A DNA stretch of 64,000 nt, from the NCBI GenBank assembly GCA_015485355.1, contig WFTQ01000103.1, forward strand, positions 51,056 through 115,055, in the 5' to 3' direction. Below the pieces are notes generated by a model. The model did not search any database, was not told where the DNA came from, and was given only the letters and a program-made list of their open reading frames with translations. Source of the DNA: a bacterium (GTDB lineage Bacteria > Calditrichota > Calditrichia > RBG-13-44-9 > J042). The position numbers and the translations under genes were made by a program. Below are positions 1 to 8,676 of the stretch, piece by piece (within the stretch, counting starts at the first letter, position 1; each line of letters begins with the position of its first letter).

Positions 1-572
1 TGAAAACGTAAGCTGGTAAAGGGTATGCGCACTTCGGCAAACCAGCCCCGATCGGTGCGGACCACCGCGGCGTCCCAAAAGGTATCCCAGCTCCGATTCA
101 GGGGCGGTCCCCGGGTGCTTTCGCCATCGTTGTAAACGGCAAAGTCGCTCCGGGCCCCGGCGGGATTGATGACGAAACCAAGTGCATTTTCATTGTCGTT
201 GAAGGTATCCAGAATGAGGGCAAAACGATCGTCGCTGAAGTTGATGCCGTCGCGCGTAAGGGTGTTGGCCCGTACGCCCCCAGGTTCCGAGTCGTAAAAC
301 GCTCCGGCCGCATACAGGTAATGATCATCATAAGCCAGACGGATTTCGGTTATTTCTGTGGGAGGGGCCCCATACGTGGGCGAGGACATGACCAGCGGCA
401 AAGGATCGATTTCCTGCCACACCGCTTCGTCCAGTATCCCGTCCAGCTTAATCGGTTGATCGATTCGGTGGAGCCGAAACAGGGTAGAATCCTGGGACAG
501 GGCCTTGCCTGGATACCCCAACCATAACAGTCCTAAGAAGACCAAACACCTGTAGCGCATACCGCCTTTCAT
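1..572 (-). CDS. DUF5916-type secreted protein, N-terminal part (runs off left edge)
   Basis: An open frame starts at ATG 572 and runs off the left edge without a stop, giving about 190 residues. Residues 1-25 form a signal peptide (Arg/Lys start, hydrophobic core, ALSQ cleavage-like site). Then comes a CBM9/DOMON-like beta-sandwich: IKLDGILDEAVWQ opens the module, followed by DRFALILDTFNDNENALGF, NPAGARSDF and WDTFWDAAVV, the pattern typical of the N-terminal domain of DUF5916 proteins. In full-length family members an outer-membrane barrel-like domain follows, outside this window. An AGGA stretch lies about 11 bases before ATG 572; a second ATG at 560 is possible. The function of the family is not established; a surface or periplasmic carbohydrate-related role is inference. 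Confidence 0.85.
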   Translation of the reverse strand, partial: MKGGMRYRCLVFLGLLWLGYPGKALSQDSTLFRLHRIDQPIKLDGILDEAVWQEIDPLPLVMSSPTYGAPPTEITEIRLAYDDHYLYAAGAFYDSEPGGVRANTLTRDGINFSDDRFALILDTFNDNENALGFVINPAGARSDFAVYNDGESTRGPPLNRSWDTFWDAAVVRTDRGWFAEVRIPFTSLRF

Positions 573-930
573 GGTTGTTTACATTCCTATCATCGGAACC
601 CGTTTCCTCACCCCTGATTGTCGTTCGAGTAGACAGAGGATCGGCTGTTCAGCATACCGACATGGGGCCGTCGTTTATCTATCGAAAAAGAGGGTATTGG
701 CGTTTTGAACCCCACTGATTTTGCTATAAACCCCGAAATTATGCGAAAATATTACGGCGGGCACAAGGAGAAAGTTTTGAAGAAAAGTAAAATTTGCTGA
801 AACGGCGTTTCCGGGGAAAGGGTTGGTGGTCGGGCATCCGCCGGTCAGCAGGAATTCCGCACCGATGACCAGGGAAAGGTCTGTTAGCGGTTGGATCCGG
901 GGACCGGAAAAGGCAAGGCGCCGAATCACG
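573..930. other. Spacer between DUF5916 gene and tRNA-Asp terminator
   Basis: About 360 bases without a convincing gene. Short open frames here lack ribosome sites and family features. Any promoter for the DUF5916 gene should lie here on the minus strand, but I find no clear -35/-10 pair. Confidence 0.5.
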
Positions 931-968
931 AAAATAAAACAGCGGGAATTTCCGGACAATTCCCGCTG
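931..968 (-). terminator. Rho-independent terminator after tRNA-Asp
   Basis: Perfect 11-bp inverted repeat (940-950 pairing with 958-968, arms CAGCGGGAATT/AATTCCCGCTG) with a 7-base loop. On the minus strand it is followed by TTTTATTTT. It lies 9 bases past the tRNA 3' end. Confidence 0.85.
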
Positions 969-976
969 CCTTTCTG

Positions 977-1050
<74 letters not shown>

Positions 1051-1106
1051 GTGGCGCTACCTTCAAAAACCGTTCTTCTTGTTGCTAAGTTCCTTAAGGC
1101 GGCAAA

Positions 1107-1135
1107 AATATATAGTTGAGGGGAAGCAAAATCAA
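1107..1135 (-). promoter_or_regulatory. Predicted sigma-70 promoter for tRNA-Asp
   Basis: On the minus strand TTGATT (1135-1130), a 17-base spacer and TATATT (1112-1107). Transcription would start near 1100, about 50 bases before the mature tRNA 5' end. Confidence 0.6.
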
Positions 1136-1169
1136 GCCATTTTTAAAAACCCGTGGACTCCTGGAAGAA

Positions 1170-2528
1170 TCAATTAATCCCATATTTTTTCAGTTTGGAC
1201 ATGAATGTGCTGCGATGGATCCCCAATTTTTCTGCGGTGCGTAGCTTGTTAAAATTATTTTCCCGTAAGGCTTTCAGAATGATCTGTTTCTCGTAGGCAT
1301 CCACCAATTCGTTTAAGCTGCGGTTGGTATCGATTTCGATGATTTCGGGTTCCTGGGATTGCACCACATAGGGCGGAAAATCCCGGGTGGTTAAAATACC
1401 GGTTTTATTTAACACCACGGCGCGTTCCAGCAGGTTTTCCAGTTCCCGAATGTTGCCCGGCCAGTGGTACGACTGCAGGAATTTCATGGCTTCGTCGTCC
1501 ACGGCCTGAATTTTTTTGTTGAATTCTCGGTTGAATTTTTCCAGGAAGTGACTCACCAGCAGGGGAATATCGTCACGACGCTCCCGAAGAGGCGGAACCT
1601 CTATGGGGATAACGTTCAAACGATAATACAAATCTTGACGAAATTCTCCCTTTTGCATGGCTTCTTCCAGGTTGCGATTGGTGGCCGCGATAATGCGGAC
1701 ATCCACTTTGATGGTTTCCGTACCCCCCACGCGTTCAAATTCCCCTTCCTGAATGACCCGCAACAGCTTGAGCTGCATGTTGGGCGAAATGTCTCCGATC
1801 TCGTCCAGAAAAATGGTTCCCCCGTGGGCCAGTTCGAAACGGCCCAGCTTGTCTTTTATGGCTCCCGTAAAAGCCCCTTTCACGTGTCCGAATAATTCGC
1901 TTTCCAGCAAATTTTCCGCCAGTACCGCACAATTCACCTTGACGAAAGGTTTTTTGGCCCGTTCCGAATTAAAATGAATGGCATGGGCGATCAATTCCTT
2001 GCCCGTGCCGCTTTCTCCGCGGATCAAGACCGTGGAGCTGGTCTGAGCCACATCTTTGACCAGCTCGAACAACGCCAGCATTTTTTTGTTTTTCCCGACA
2101 ATATTGTCGAATTTATATTTTTTGGAAAGCTTTTCCCGTAAATATTCGTTTTCCCGGATGAGAGATTTCAACTGGGCGATCGTTTCGACTTTGGCCACGA
2201 TCTCGTCCAGCCGCAGAGGTTTAAGGATATAATCTTTGGCGCCCTTCTTCATCGCCTCGACGGCCGTTTCGATGGTACCATGAGCGGTGATCATGATGAC
2301 GGCGATATCGGGATATTTTTTGCTGACAACATCGAGCAATTTCATGCCATCCATTTCCGGCATCACCAGGTCGGAAATCATGATGTCCGGTTCGTGGTCT
2401 CGAATGATGCTTAGCGCTTCCAGGCCGTTCCGTGCGGTGTAGGTTTCGTAACCGTTCTTCTGGAACAGTTCTTCCATTAAATCCAGCGCATCGACTTCGT
2501 CGTCCACGATAAGAATTCGGGTTTTCAA
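1170..2528 (-). CDS. Sigma-54-dependent response regulator (NtrC/AtoC family)
   Basis: Enhancer-binding activator of 452 residues with the full three-domain layout. Receiver domain 1-120 has phospho-acceptor Asp53 and Lys103. The AAA+ domain, about 140-370, has Walker A GESGTGKE at 171-178 and the sigma-54 contact loop GAFTGA at 218-223. A Fis-type helix-turn-helix lies at the C-terminus. It should bind upstream activating sites and use ATP to remodel RNA polymerase-sigma-54. It lies 30 bases downstream of a sensor-like protein and is probably third in a gltX operon. No rpoN gene is in the window. Its targets are unknown; two candidate sigma-54 promoters at 27552-27568 and 54415-54431 are possible clients (inference). 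Confidence 0.95.
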   Translation of the reverse strand: MKTRILIVDDEVDALDLMEELFQKNGYETYTARNGLEALSIIRDHEPDIMISDLVMPEMDGMKLLDVVSKKYPDIAVIMITAHGTIETAVEAMKKGAKDYILKPLRLDEIVAKVETIAQLKSLIRENEYLREKLSKKYKFDNIVGKNKKMLALFELVKDVAQTSSTVLIRGESGTGKELIAHAIHFNSERAKKPFVKVNCAVLAENLLESELFGHVKGAFTGAIKDKLGRFELAHGGTIFLDEIGDISPNMQLKLLRVIQEGEFERVGGTETIKVDVRIIAATNRNLEEAMQKGEFRQDLYYRLNVIPIEVPPLRERRDDIPLLVSHFLEKFNREFNKKIQAVDDEAMKFLQSYHWPGNIRELENLLERAVVLNKTGILTTRDFPPYVVQSQEPEIIEIDTNRSLNELVDAYEKQIILKALRENNFNKLRTAEKLGIHRSTFMSKLKKYGIN

Positions 2529-2558
2529 CGCTATCCCCTCCTGAAAATGGTTGTGGTT

Positions 2559-4088
2559 TTATTGCTTGGTTTTGCCTCTGGCTGTGGACGGACGCCGCCC
2601 GGTGCGGGACGACGCAGAGGTCTCCGTCACATCGTATACCGGAAATTCAATCATCAGCAAGGGGCCCTGCGGAGCGTCTTCATCAATGCGAAGGGTACCC
2701 CCATAGTTGGAAAAGATCGTGTGTACGATGGCGGATTCCAGGCTGGAGCCCGATGTGGCCGATTGGGTTAACAGCCGAAAAGGTTCAAACGTTTTCGAAA
2801 GGTTGGGCTTACCATCCGGAAAGAATTCCACCCGCACCCGGGGCTTGGGAGAAAAGGCTTTCGAAACATGGGCGCTGATGGTTAGCCCCATGGGTCCCGT
2901 GGTTATGTTCTGAAATCCCTGAAACAGATAGTGAAAGGCATCCTCAAACTGGTACTTGTTGGCTTCGATGCGAATTTGCCTCACCGCGGGGGGAAAATCC
3001 ATCTTGAACTGGATGTTGGGGTAGTTGCCCCGGCGTTGGCGGATAAAATTTTCCAGAAATTCGGTGATCGGGAAGATTTCGGGGATGGTGTCGTCCCAGT
3101 TGACGTTGAATTTTAACAGCTGAGTGACAATGTAGGAAATGCGGTCGATTTGCCGCTGAATGATCTCGAAGCTCTTCTGGAAGCGTTTGTCGGTGGCTTC
3201 CTTTTTCAACAGTTGAATGCGGCCGGAGAGGATATTGATGGGATTGCGGATCTCGTGGGCCAGGGCGTTGGCCAGGTTGGCGATGCTGGCCAGTTTCTCC
3301 TTGCGAAGCAGCTGGTTGAATAAATCGTTCTGAAAAGTGGTGTTCTCCAGGGTAATGATGAGTCCCGCCGTCTGGCTCCCGTTTTCGTGAAGAAAATCGG
3401 CGCTTAGATTGACGTCCAGCTTCTGGGTGTTGTCCACCCGCAGGGTAACCCGATATCCGCCCACCGGTTTCCCGATCATAAGCTGATGGTAGACGTGGTT
3501 CAGCACTTTGTATCCATCGAGGATGTAATTTTGTAGATTCTGATTGAAGAGTTCCTCGAAGGACATTTTCAGGAAATTTTCGGCGGTGCTGTTGCAATAC
3601 TGGATCAAAAAGTCCAGGTTGACCACGAAAATGGCTTCGCTGCTGCTATTGAGCAAGTTTTCGTAAAACCGGCGGGTCTTTTGATTCTCTTCGATCAGTC
3701 GCTGATTTTCTTCGCGCAATTTGAGGTTCGTTGTGGCCTGGAGCAGCGAGGCGTTTAAGGCTTCCACCGGAAACGGCTTCAGCAAATAGGCATCGACACC
3801 ATAGTTCAATGCGGTGATGGTATTGTCTAAGGTGGCATTTCCGGTAATGATGATGGTATAAGCGTGAGGAAACCGGTGTTTCAGGCGTTCGTAGACCTGG
3901 AGTCCGGAGCCGTCGGGCAGTACCATGTCCAGAATGGCGATGTCGATTTTGTGTTGTTGAATGATCTCGCGGGCCTGGGCCAGGGTATGACCGGTGAACA
4001 CAGCATAACCCAGTGACCGCAGGTGCTTTTCCAGGTCCAAACAAATTTCTTTTTCATCATCAACAACCAATACTTTCCAGGGGGTCAT
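2559..4088 (-). CDS. REC-PAS-HisKA sensor protein with degenerate ATPase domain
   Basis: 509-residue cytoplasmic protein. Receiver domain 1-118 has Asp54 and Lys104; a coiled linker follows to about 140; a PAS-like domain spans about 141-255; the HisKA dimerisation helix carries AHEIRNPIN with His278. The last 200 residues align with a histidine-kinase ATPase domain only loosely. The F-box remnant FEPF and a terminal YGGTLRID are visible, but the N-box asparagines, the DxGxG motif and the GxGLGL motif are missing (SGSSLES replaces the last). It may therefore be a receiver-controlled phosphatase or scaffold rather than an active kinase (inference). It starts 13 bases after gltX and precedes the sigma-54 activator, its likely partner. 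The tail (last 25 residues) is basic and Ser/Thr-rich. Confidence 0.88.
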   Translation of the reverse strand: MTPWKVLVVDDEKEICLDLEKHLRSLGYAVFTGHTLAQAREIIQQHKIDIAILDMVLPDGSGLQVYERLKHRFPHAYTIIITGNATLDNTITALNYGVDAYLLKPFPVEALNASLLQATTNLKLREENQRLIEENQKTRRFYENLLNSSSEAIFVVNLDFLIQYCNSTAENFLKMSFEELFNQNLQNYILDGYKVLNHVYHQLMIGKPVGGYRVTLRVDNTQKLDVNLSADFLHENGSQTAGLIITLENTTFQNDLFNQLLRKEKLASIANLANALAHEIRNPINILSGRIQLLKKEATDKRFQKSFEIIQRQIDRISYIVTQLLKFNVNWDDTIPEIFPITEFLENFIRQRRGNYPNIQFKMDFPPAVRQIRIEANKYQFEDAFHYLFQGFQNITTGPMGLTISAHVSKAFSPKPRVRVEFFPDGKPNLSKTFEPFRLLTQSATSGSSLESAIVHTIFSNYGGTLRIDEDAPQGPLLMIEFPVYDVTETSASSRTGRRPSTARGKTKQ

Positions 4089-4101
4089 GGGGATACCCGA
4101 T

Positions 4102-5565
4102 CTATGGTTGTAGCATTTGTTCCTGAAGCTGATCTTTTCGCTTCAGGAAATGATTTAATCGGCGCAAAACCGTTGCTTTCCCCAGGACAACCATCAATTC
4201 GAACAACCCGGGCGTGACCGTTTGCCCACTGATAGCCAGCCGGATGGGATGGATGAGTTTGGCGGCGGAAATTCCCTTCTGCTCGGCGAATGCCCGGAGG
4301 AGCTGCTCCACGGAGGCTTCGGTAAATGTTTCGAGTTGCTCCAGTTGGCGGGTCCATTCGGCGAGGTGATTCCAGATGTCGGGCGATTTCAGGTGTTTGC
4401 GCAACCCCTTGGGGTCGTAACGGTTCGGATCCTTAAAAAAATACAGGGCGGAATCGACGAATTCGGTCAGCAGTTTTACCCGCGGTTTCAATAATTGTAT
4501 CACCTTCAACAGATACGGTTTTCGGCGAATGGCTTCCCCTTCGGTCAGGACCCCTCGTTGGACGAGCACCTCTGTGACCAGTGCCCAGAGGCGGTCGTCG
4601 GGTGTTCGGCGGATATACTGGCCGTTCATCCAGATCAATTTTTTTTCATCGAAAACGGCATTGGTGCGGGAGATTCCTTCTAAAGAAAACAATTGCAGAA
4701 TTTCTTCTCGGGAAAGGATTTCTCGATCGTCTCCAGGAGACCATCCCAGTAGGGCCAGGTAGTTGAACAGGGCGTCGGATAAGATGCCCATGTGGCGATA
4801 TTCATCCACAGAGGTGGCCCCGTGGCGTTTGCTGAGCCGCTTTTTGTCCGCCCCTAAGATGAGCGGAACATGGGCAAATTGAGGGACCTCCCATCCAAAG
4901 GCCTGATAAAGCAGTATTTGCTTAGGGGTGTTTGAAATATGATCGTCCCCCCGAATGACATGGGTGATTCCCATAGAGTGGTCATCGACCACCACAGCCA
5001 ATTGATAAATGGGACTGCCGTCTGAACGCAGGATAATAAAATCATCGATTTCCCGGTTTTGGACCTCGATGGGGCCATGGACACCGTCCAACCAGCGGGT
5101 CGTGCCCTCTGGTACCTTGAAACGGACGGCGAAGGGAAGTCCGGCGGCCATCCGCTGCTTTACCTCCTGGGGGGACAGATGGCGGCAGGTGCCGTCATAT
5201 CGGTAGGCGCGTTTTTCGGCCGCCGCCCGGGCCCGTTTTTCTTCCAGCTCCTCTTTGGTACAAAAGCAGGGGTAGGCATGCCCCGAGCGAACCAGCCGCT
5301 GGGCGTGTTCCCGATGGATGGACGCCCGTTTCCCCTGATAAATCACTTCTTCATCCCAGCTCAATCCTAACCAGACCAAACCCTCAAAAATCCGACGCGT
5401 CATCTCCTCGCTGGAGCGCTCTCGGTCGGTGTCTTCTATGCGTAACAGGAATTTCCCGTTGTGTTTACGGGCAAAAAGCCAATTGAACAATGCCGTGCGA
5501 GCACCGCCGACATGTAAATATCCCGTGGGACTGGGAGCAAAGCGCGTGCGTACTTCAAAAGCCAT
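4102..5565 (-). CDS. gltX: Glutamyl-tRNA synthetase
   Basis: 487 residues, standard length for bacterial GluRS. It charges tRNA with glutamate in the cytosol. The class I signature is present: HIGH-equivalent GYLHVGG at 15-21, the following RIEDTDRERS, and the KMSKS-equivalent KRLSKR in the catalytic half. A Cys-rich CFC...C insertion in the zinc-binding region follows YPCFCTKEE. The C-terminal half has the helical anticodon-binding domain. ATG 5565 is preceded by AAAGGAAA. It is the first gene of a probable operon with the sensor and sigma-54 regulator, and has a good promoter about 55 bases upstream. Whether it also charges tRNA-Gln cannot be told from here. Confidence 0.97.
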   Translation of the reverse strand: MAFEVRTRFAPSPTGYLHVGGARTALFNWLFARKHNGKFLLRIEDTDRERSSEEMTRRIFEGLVWLGLSWDEEVIYQGKRASIHREHAQRLVRSGHAYPCFCTKEELEEKRARAAAEKRAYRYDGTCRHLSPQEVKQRMAAGLPFAVRFKVPEGTTRWLDGVHGPIEVQNREIDDFIILRSDGSPIYQLAVVVDDHSMGITHVIRGDDHISNTPKQILLYQAFGWEVPQFAHVPLILGADKKRLSKRHGATSVDEYRHMGILSDALFNYLALLGWSPGDDREILSREEILQLFSLEGISRTNAVFDEKKLIWMNGQYIRRTPDDRLWALVTEVLVQRGVLTEGEAIRRKPYLLKVIQLLKPRVKLLTEFVDSALYFFKDPNRYDPKGLRKHLKSPDIWNHLAEWTRQLEQLETFTEASVEQLLRAFAEQKGISAAKLIHPIRLAISGQTVTPGLFELMVVLGKATVLRRLNHFLKRKDQLQEQMLQP

Positions 5566-5618
5566 TGTTCACCATTTCCTTTGCCGTTTTCCCCTGAACG
5601 ACTGTCTAATTTTTGGAC

Positions 5619-5647
5619 AATATAGGATATATCGACACCGGCGTCAA
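5619..5647 (-). promoter_or_regulatory. Predicted sigma-70 promoter for gltX
   Basis: On the minus strand TTGACG (5647-5642), a 17-base spacer and TATATT (5624-5619). Transcription would start near 5612, leaving a leader of about 47 bases before gltX. I see no T-box or other riboswitch-like fold in that short leader. Confidence 0.75.
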
Positions 5648-5853
5648 ATTCTTTTGCGTTCTCGTAAAAAAAGGGTCACTTTTTCCATCATCGAAGGAAA
5701 ACGAGGGCATTTTGGGGTACAGGAGTGTTTAAAAATACAACAATCGGCACAAAAAGGGGCGGGGATTCCATATTTGCAATATGGGGCGGCTCCGGGAATC
5801 AACGAAGCGTCGTCGACCCCGGGGCGCCGGCGAAAACCATTGCCCGGGTCCAA
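5644..5853 (-). CDS. Possible small Cys-rich protein upstream of gltX
   Basis: An open frame of up to 69 residues with a TTG start. The interesting part is the second half, where five cysteines fall in the pattern C-x2-CC-x5-C-x3-C (CADCCIFKHSCTPKCPRF), preceded by another Cys at PYCKYG. This spacing looks like a metal-binding knuckle. There is no ATG before the motif and no clear ribosome site, and the stop codon overlaps the gltX -35 element, so it could be chance. I do not recognise a family. Confidence 0.3.
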   Translation of the reverse strand: MDPGNGFRRRPGVDDASLIPGAAPYCKYGIPAPFCADCCIFKHSCTPKCPRFPSMMEKVTLFLRERKRI

Positions 5854-6008
5854 TTGGCCGGTAGGCTGACGATCCCTATCCTCTATTGAGGCCGGCTGGT
5901 CCCCTTGATATTGCTCCCCGCTGGCGATTTTTTCGGAATCGATTGGGATTACCGGGTCAAAACATGTAAACTTGGGAAACCGGATGCACCAAATGTAAGG
6001 GTGGAGTC
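5854..6008. other. Spacer between divergent gltX and epimerase genes
   Basis: Together with 5566-5853 this forms a 443-base divergent spacer. It should hold the promoter for the epimerase gene on the plus strand, but no strong -35/-10 pair is visible. A GGTGGAG ribosome site lies just before ATG 6009. Confidence 0.4.
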
Positions 6009-6995
6009 ATGAAAGTATTTGTAACGGGGGCCACGGGATTTGTGGGCAGCTGGGTGGTGGATGAGCTTTTGCGCATGTATCCAGGGGCGCACGTGGTTTG
6101 CTTGGTACGGCCGACCAGCAATTTGCGCTGGATCCATCAAAAACCGGTGGTGTTGTTCACGGGTAGTCTGTTGGATGAAAACGGTTTACGGCCTGCGTTG
6201 GAGGGGGTGGACTATGTGCTCCATGTCGCCGGTGTGACCAAAGCGTTGACGGTTGCCGAATATTATCGGGGCAATGTGGCGGCGACGCAACACCTGCTGG
6301 AGGCTGTTTTTCAGGCGGCGCCCGGAATAAAAAAGTTTGTTCATATAAGCAGTCAAGCGGCCGTGGGCCCTTCGCCCTCCCCACAACCCGTGGATGAGAC
6401 CTTCCCCTGCCATCCGATTACCGATTACGGCAAAAGCAAGCTGGAGAGCGAGAAAATAGCTCGCCGGTGGATGGATCGGCTGCCCATAACCATCTTGCGC
6501 CCTCCGGCGGTCTACGGCCCCAGAGATACGGATATCTTTCAGGTATTTAAAAATATCCAACGGGGGGTAAACCTTAAGATTGGAAAACAAGAACAGCTGA
6601 TCAGTCTTATTCACGTCAAGGATTTGGCTCGGGGCATTCTTCTGGCTGCCGAGCATCCGGCCTCCGCGGGAGAAACCTATTTCATTTGCAACGATGAAGT
6701 GTATCGGTGGTCTCAGATCATTCAACTCCTTGAGCAAGTAATGGGCCAAAACACCATTACCGTTTCCATCCCTTTCCCGGTGGCGTATGGGGTGGCCACG
6801 TTTTTAGAAGCGATTTCGTATCTGAGACGCAAACCCAGCATATTGAATCGCCAGAAGATGCAGGAAGTGCGCCGGCGGTATTGGGGCATGTCCAATGAGA
6901 AAATCCGCACCCAATTGGGTTTTCGGCAGACGGTATCCCTGGAAGAGGGGCTGCGGTCAACCTATCGATGGTATCGGGAGGAAGGGTGGCTGTGA
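6009..6995 (+). CDS. NAD(P)-dependent epimerase/dehydratase (extended SDR)
   Basis: 328-residue extended short-chain dehydrogenase/reductase. The Rossmann motif GATGFVG lies at 7-13, and the active-site Tyr140-x3-Lys144 in DYGKSK follows a conserved HISS segment at about 112-115. The ILRPPAVYGP motif typical of nucleotide-sugar epimerases and 3-beta-HSD-like reductases is present. The C-terminus has Arg/Tyr-rich helices. Substrate unknown: nucleotide sugar, dihydroflavonol-like or sterol/hopanoid-related substrates occur in this family. GGTGGAG is 5 bases before the ATG. It stands alone, with more than 370 bases to the next gene. Confidence 0.9.
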   Translation: MKVFVTGATGFVGSWVVDELLRMYPGAHVVCLVRPTSNLRWIHQKPVVLFTGSLLDENGLRPALEGVDYVLHVAGVTKALTVAEYYRGNVAATQHLLEAVFQAAPGIKKFVHISSQAAVGPSPSPQPVDETFPCHPITDYGKSKLESEKIARRWMDRLPITILRPPAVYGPRDTDIFQVFKNIQRGVNLKIGKQEQLISLIHVKDLARGILLAAEHPASAGETYFICNDEVYRWSQIIQLLEQVMGQNTITVSIPFPVAYGVATFLEAISYLRRKPSILNRQKMQEVRRRYWGMSNEKIRTQLGFRQTVSLEEGLRSTYRWYREEGWL

Positions 6996-7372
6996 GCCGA
7001 TAAGGTGCGGGAACCATTCCTTGTCACGATATCCGGCCGATGCCTCCGTGGATAAGTCCCCCCATCCCAGGATGGGACCCGATCCAGAACCCTGGAAGCC
7101 TGACTCCCCCTTTTTCTCCTCGCCGGTTCAGAAAGGTTGTGGATTCAGAGCGATTCCCTTTCGATGGGATAGGGGGTTGAGTTAAAAAGAGCGGGGAGCC
7201 TGCCGACAATGGGCATCATCGCCGGGGCCGTGGAAGAGCGTCCGGGGACATCGGGGAGAGGTTGATGACGAGGCATGTGGAAACGGGTAGTTGGGAATCC
7301 GGAAAAATCTTCGGAATTCGAGACGTTCCTTTATAAATTTATGATTGCCGTGGAAAAAATGTGAGGGAACCC
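6996..7372. other. Spacer before the PEGA gene
   Basis: About 375 bases, GC-rich in the first two thirds, without a supported gene. The last 60 bases are AT-richer (TTTATAAATTT near 7330) and may hold the promoter of the PEGA gene. A short frame ATG ATT GCC ... TGA at 7341-7364 overlaps the downstream ribosome site; I would not call it a gene. Confidence 0.4.
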
Positions 7373-8659
7373 ATGCCACTGACGCCGGAAGAAGAGAAGC
7401 GTTTACGGGAGCAGATACGCAAGGAGTTGGAGGAACGGGAACGCCGTGCCCGGGAAAGCAAGCAAAAGGAAGAAGAAGAACGCCAGCGGCGCCTGGAAGA
7501 ACGGTTGCGACTGAAGATTCGGGAAGAAGAGGAAGAACGTTTCTATACCGAAAAAGGATATGTCAAATACATTAATCATCGGGGTGGAGTGGAGTGGATC
7601 ACCCCGGAAGAAGCCCGGGCCCGGGAGGAACGACGGCGTAAGAAAACACCATCCCGACATCACCGCTCTTACCGCCGCCGAAAGCTTGTGCGTTTTCTGG
7701 TCAATGGAGCGTTGGTATTGACCGCCTTAATGGTTTTTATGGTTCTATATCGATACAACTTCTCCCGAAAACCGGTCTATGGAAAGGTGCTTGTGGTTAC
7801 CGATATCCCTGGAGCCCAGATTTATCTGGATGGAATGGAAATGAAGGGATTTACTCCGGATACCCTCCCCCGGGTCAAAACGGGATTGCATTACATTTCT
7901 GTCTATAAAGAAGGGTATTCCGCCTGGCCACCCATGCAACGGGTTGCGGTGGGTAAGAGTAAGCTGACCGAGGTGCGTTTCGCTTTGCGGGGCCTGGCTC
8001 CCCTGGGGGAAGTGATCATTGAAACCGACCGGAAACCGTTCCGATTATTTGTTGACGGCGTACCCCATCCCGTCCATGAATCGGTATTCAAGGTGCCGGT
8101 GGGTTATCATGTGTTTACGGTGGTAAAAAAGGGGTTTTTATCCGATCCCCTTTACCATCGGGTGCTGGTGGAAGAGGGCAAACCCGTTACTCTCCGGTTC
8201 CAATTTCAGCCGCTGGAGGAATTTGGCCATTTGCGGGTATCTGCCAACGAATCCCAGGCCTGGGTTTATATCGATAATCAGTTTTCGGGATTCAAAGCCA
8301 ATCATCAATGGATTCCTGTTAGGCCGGGGATTTATGACGTGCGCGTGCGTAAAAATGGGTATCGGGTGACCCCGGCTTACGAGACGATTAACATCCTTCC
8401 GGGAGAACGGCATTCTCTGGTTTTCGATCTCCAGCCGACGGCCGAGGTCCGCAAGATAGCCATCTTAACACCGGAACCCGGAGCGGTAATCATTTTAAAC
8501 GGGGAATGGTTGCCCTACATGACCCCTTTGAAAAGTTTCTCGATCTCCCCCGGCGATCATTTCCTCAACTTGATGCGCAATGGAAAGCTCTACAGCACCA
8601 CCGATGTGCACATCGATTCCCGTAGAATCACCGCCGGGGAACTACGGTTTCGATTCTGA
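7373..8659 (+). CDS. Membrane-anchored protein with four tandem PEGA domains
   Basis: 428 residues from ATG 7373, chosen over an in-frame GTG at 7361 because AGGGA sits 6 bases before the ATG. Residues 1-60 are an extremely charged Glu/Arg coiled coil; 61-104 remain basic and end in a cluster of Arg/His. One transmembrane helix follows at about 105-126. The outside part holds four beta-sandwich repeats of about 70 residues each (near 135, 207, 280 and 355), with the PEGA hallmarks of a V-Y-I-D/N-G turn and a G-x-H/Y-x-V...K-x-G-Y ending. PEGA domains bind cell-surface components. The coiled coil would face the cytoplasm, so the protein could link envelope and cytoplasmic partners (inference). 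Confidence 0.85.
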   Translation: MPLTPEEEKRLREQIRKELEERERRARESKQKEEEERQRRLEERLRLKIREEEEERFYTEKGYVKYINHRGGVEWITPEEARAREERRRKKTPSRHHRSYRRRKLVRFLVNGALVLTALMVFMVLYRYNFSRKPVYGKVLVVTDIPGAQIYLDGMEMKGFTPDTLPRVKTGLHYISVYKEGYSAWPPMQRVAVGKSKLTEVRFALRGLAPLGEVIIETDRKPFRLFVDGVPHPVHESVFKVPVGYHVFTVVKKGFLSDPLYHRVLVEEGKPVTLRFQFQPLEEFGHLRVSANESQAWVYIDNQFSGFKANHQWIPVRPGIYDVRVRKNGYRVTPAYETINILPGERHSLVFDLQPTAEVRKIAILTPEPGAVIILNGEWLPYMTPLKSFSISPGDHFLNLMRNGKLYSTTDVHIDSRRITAGELRFRF

Positions 8660-8676
8660 TCGACCGTGGGCCGTGG

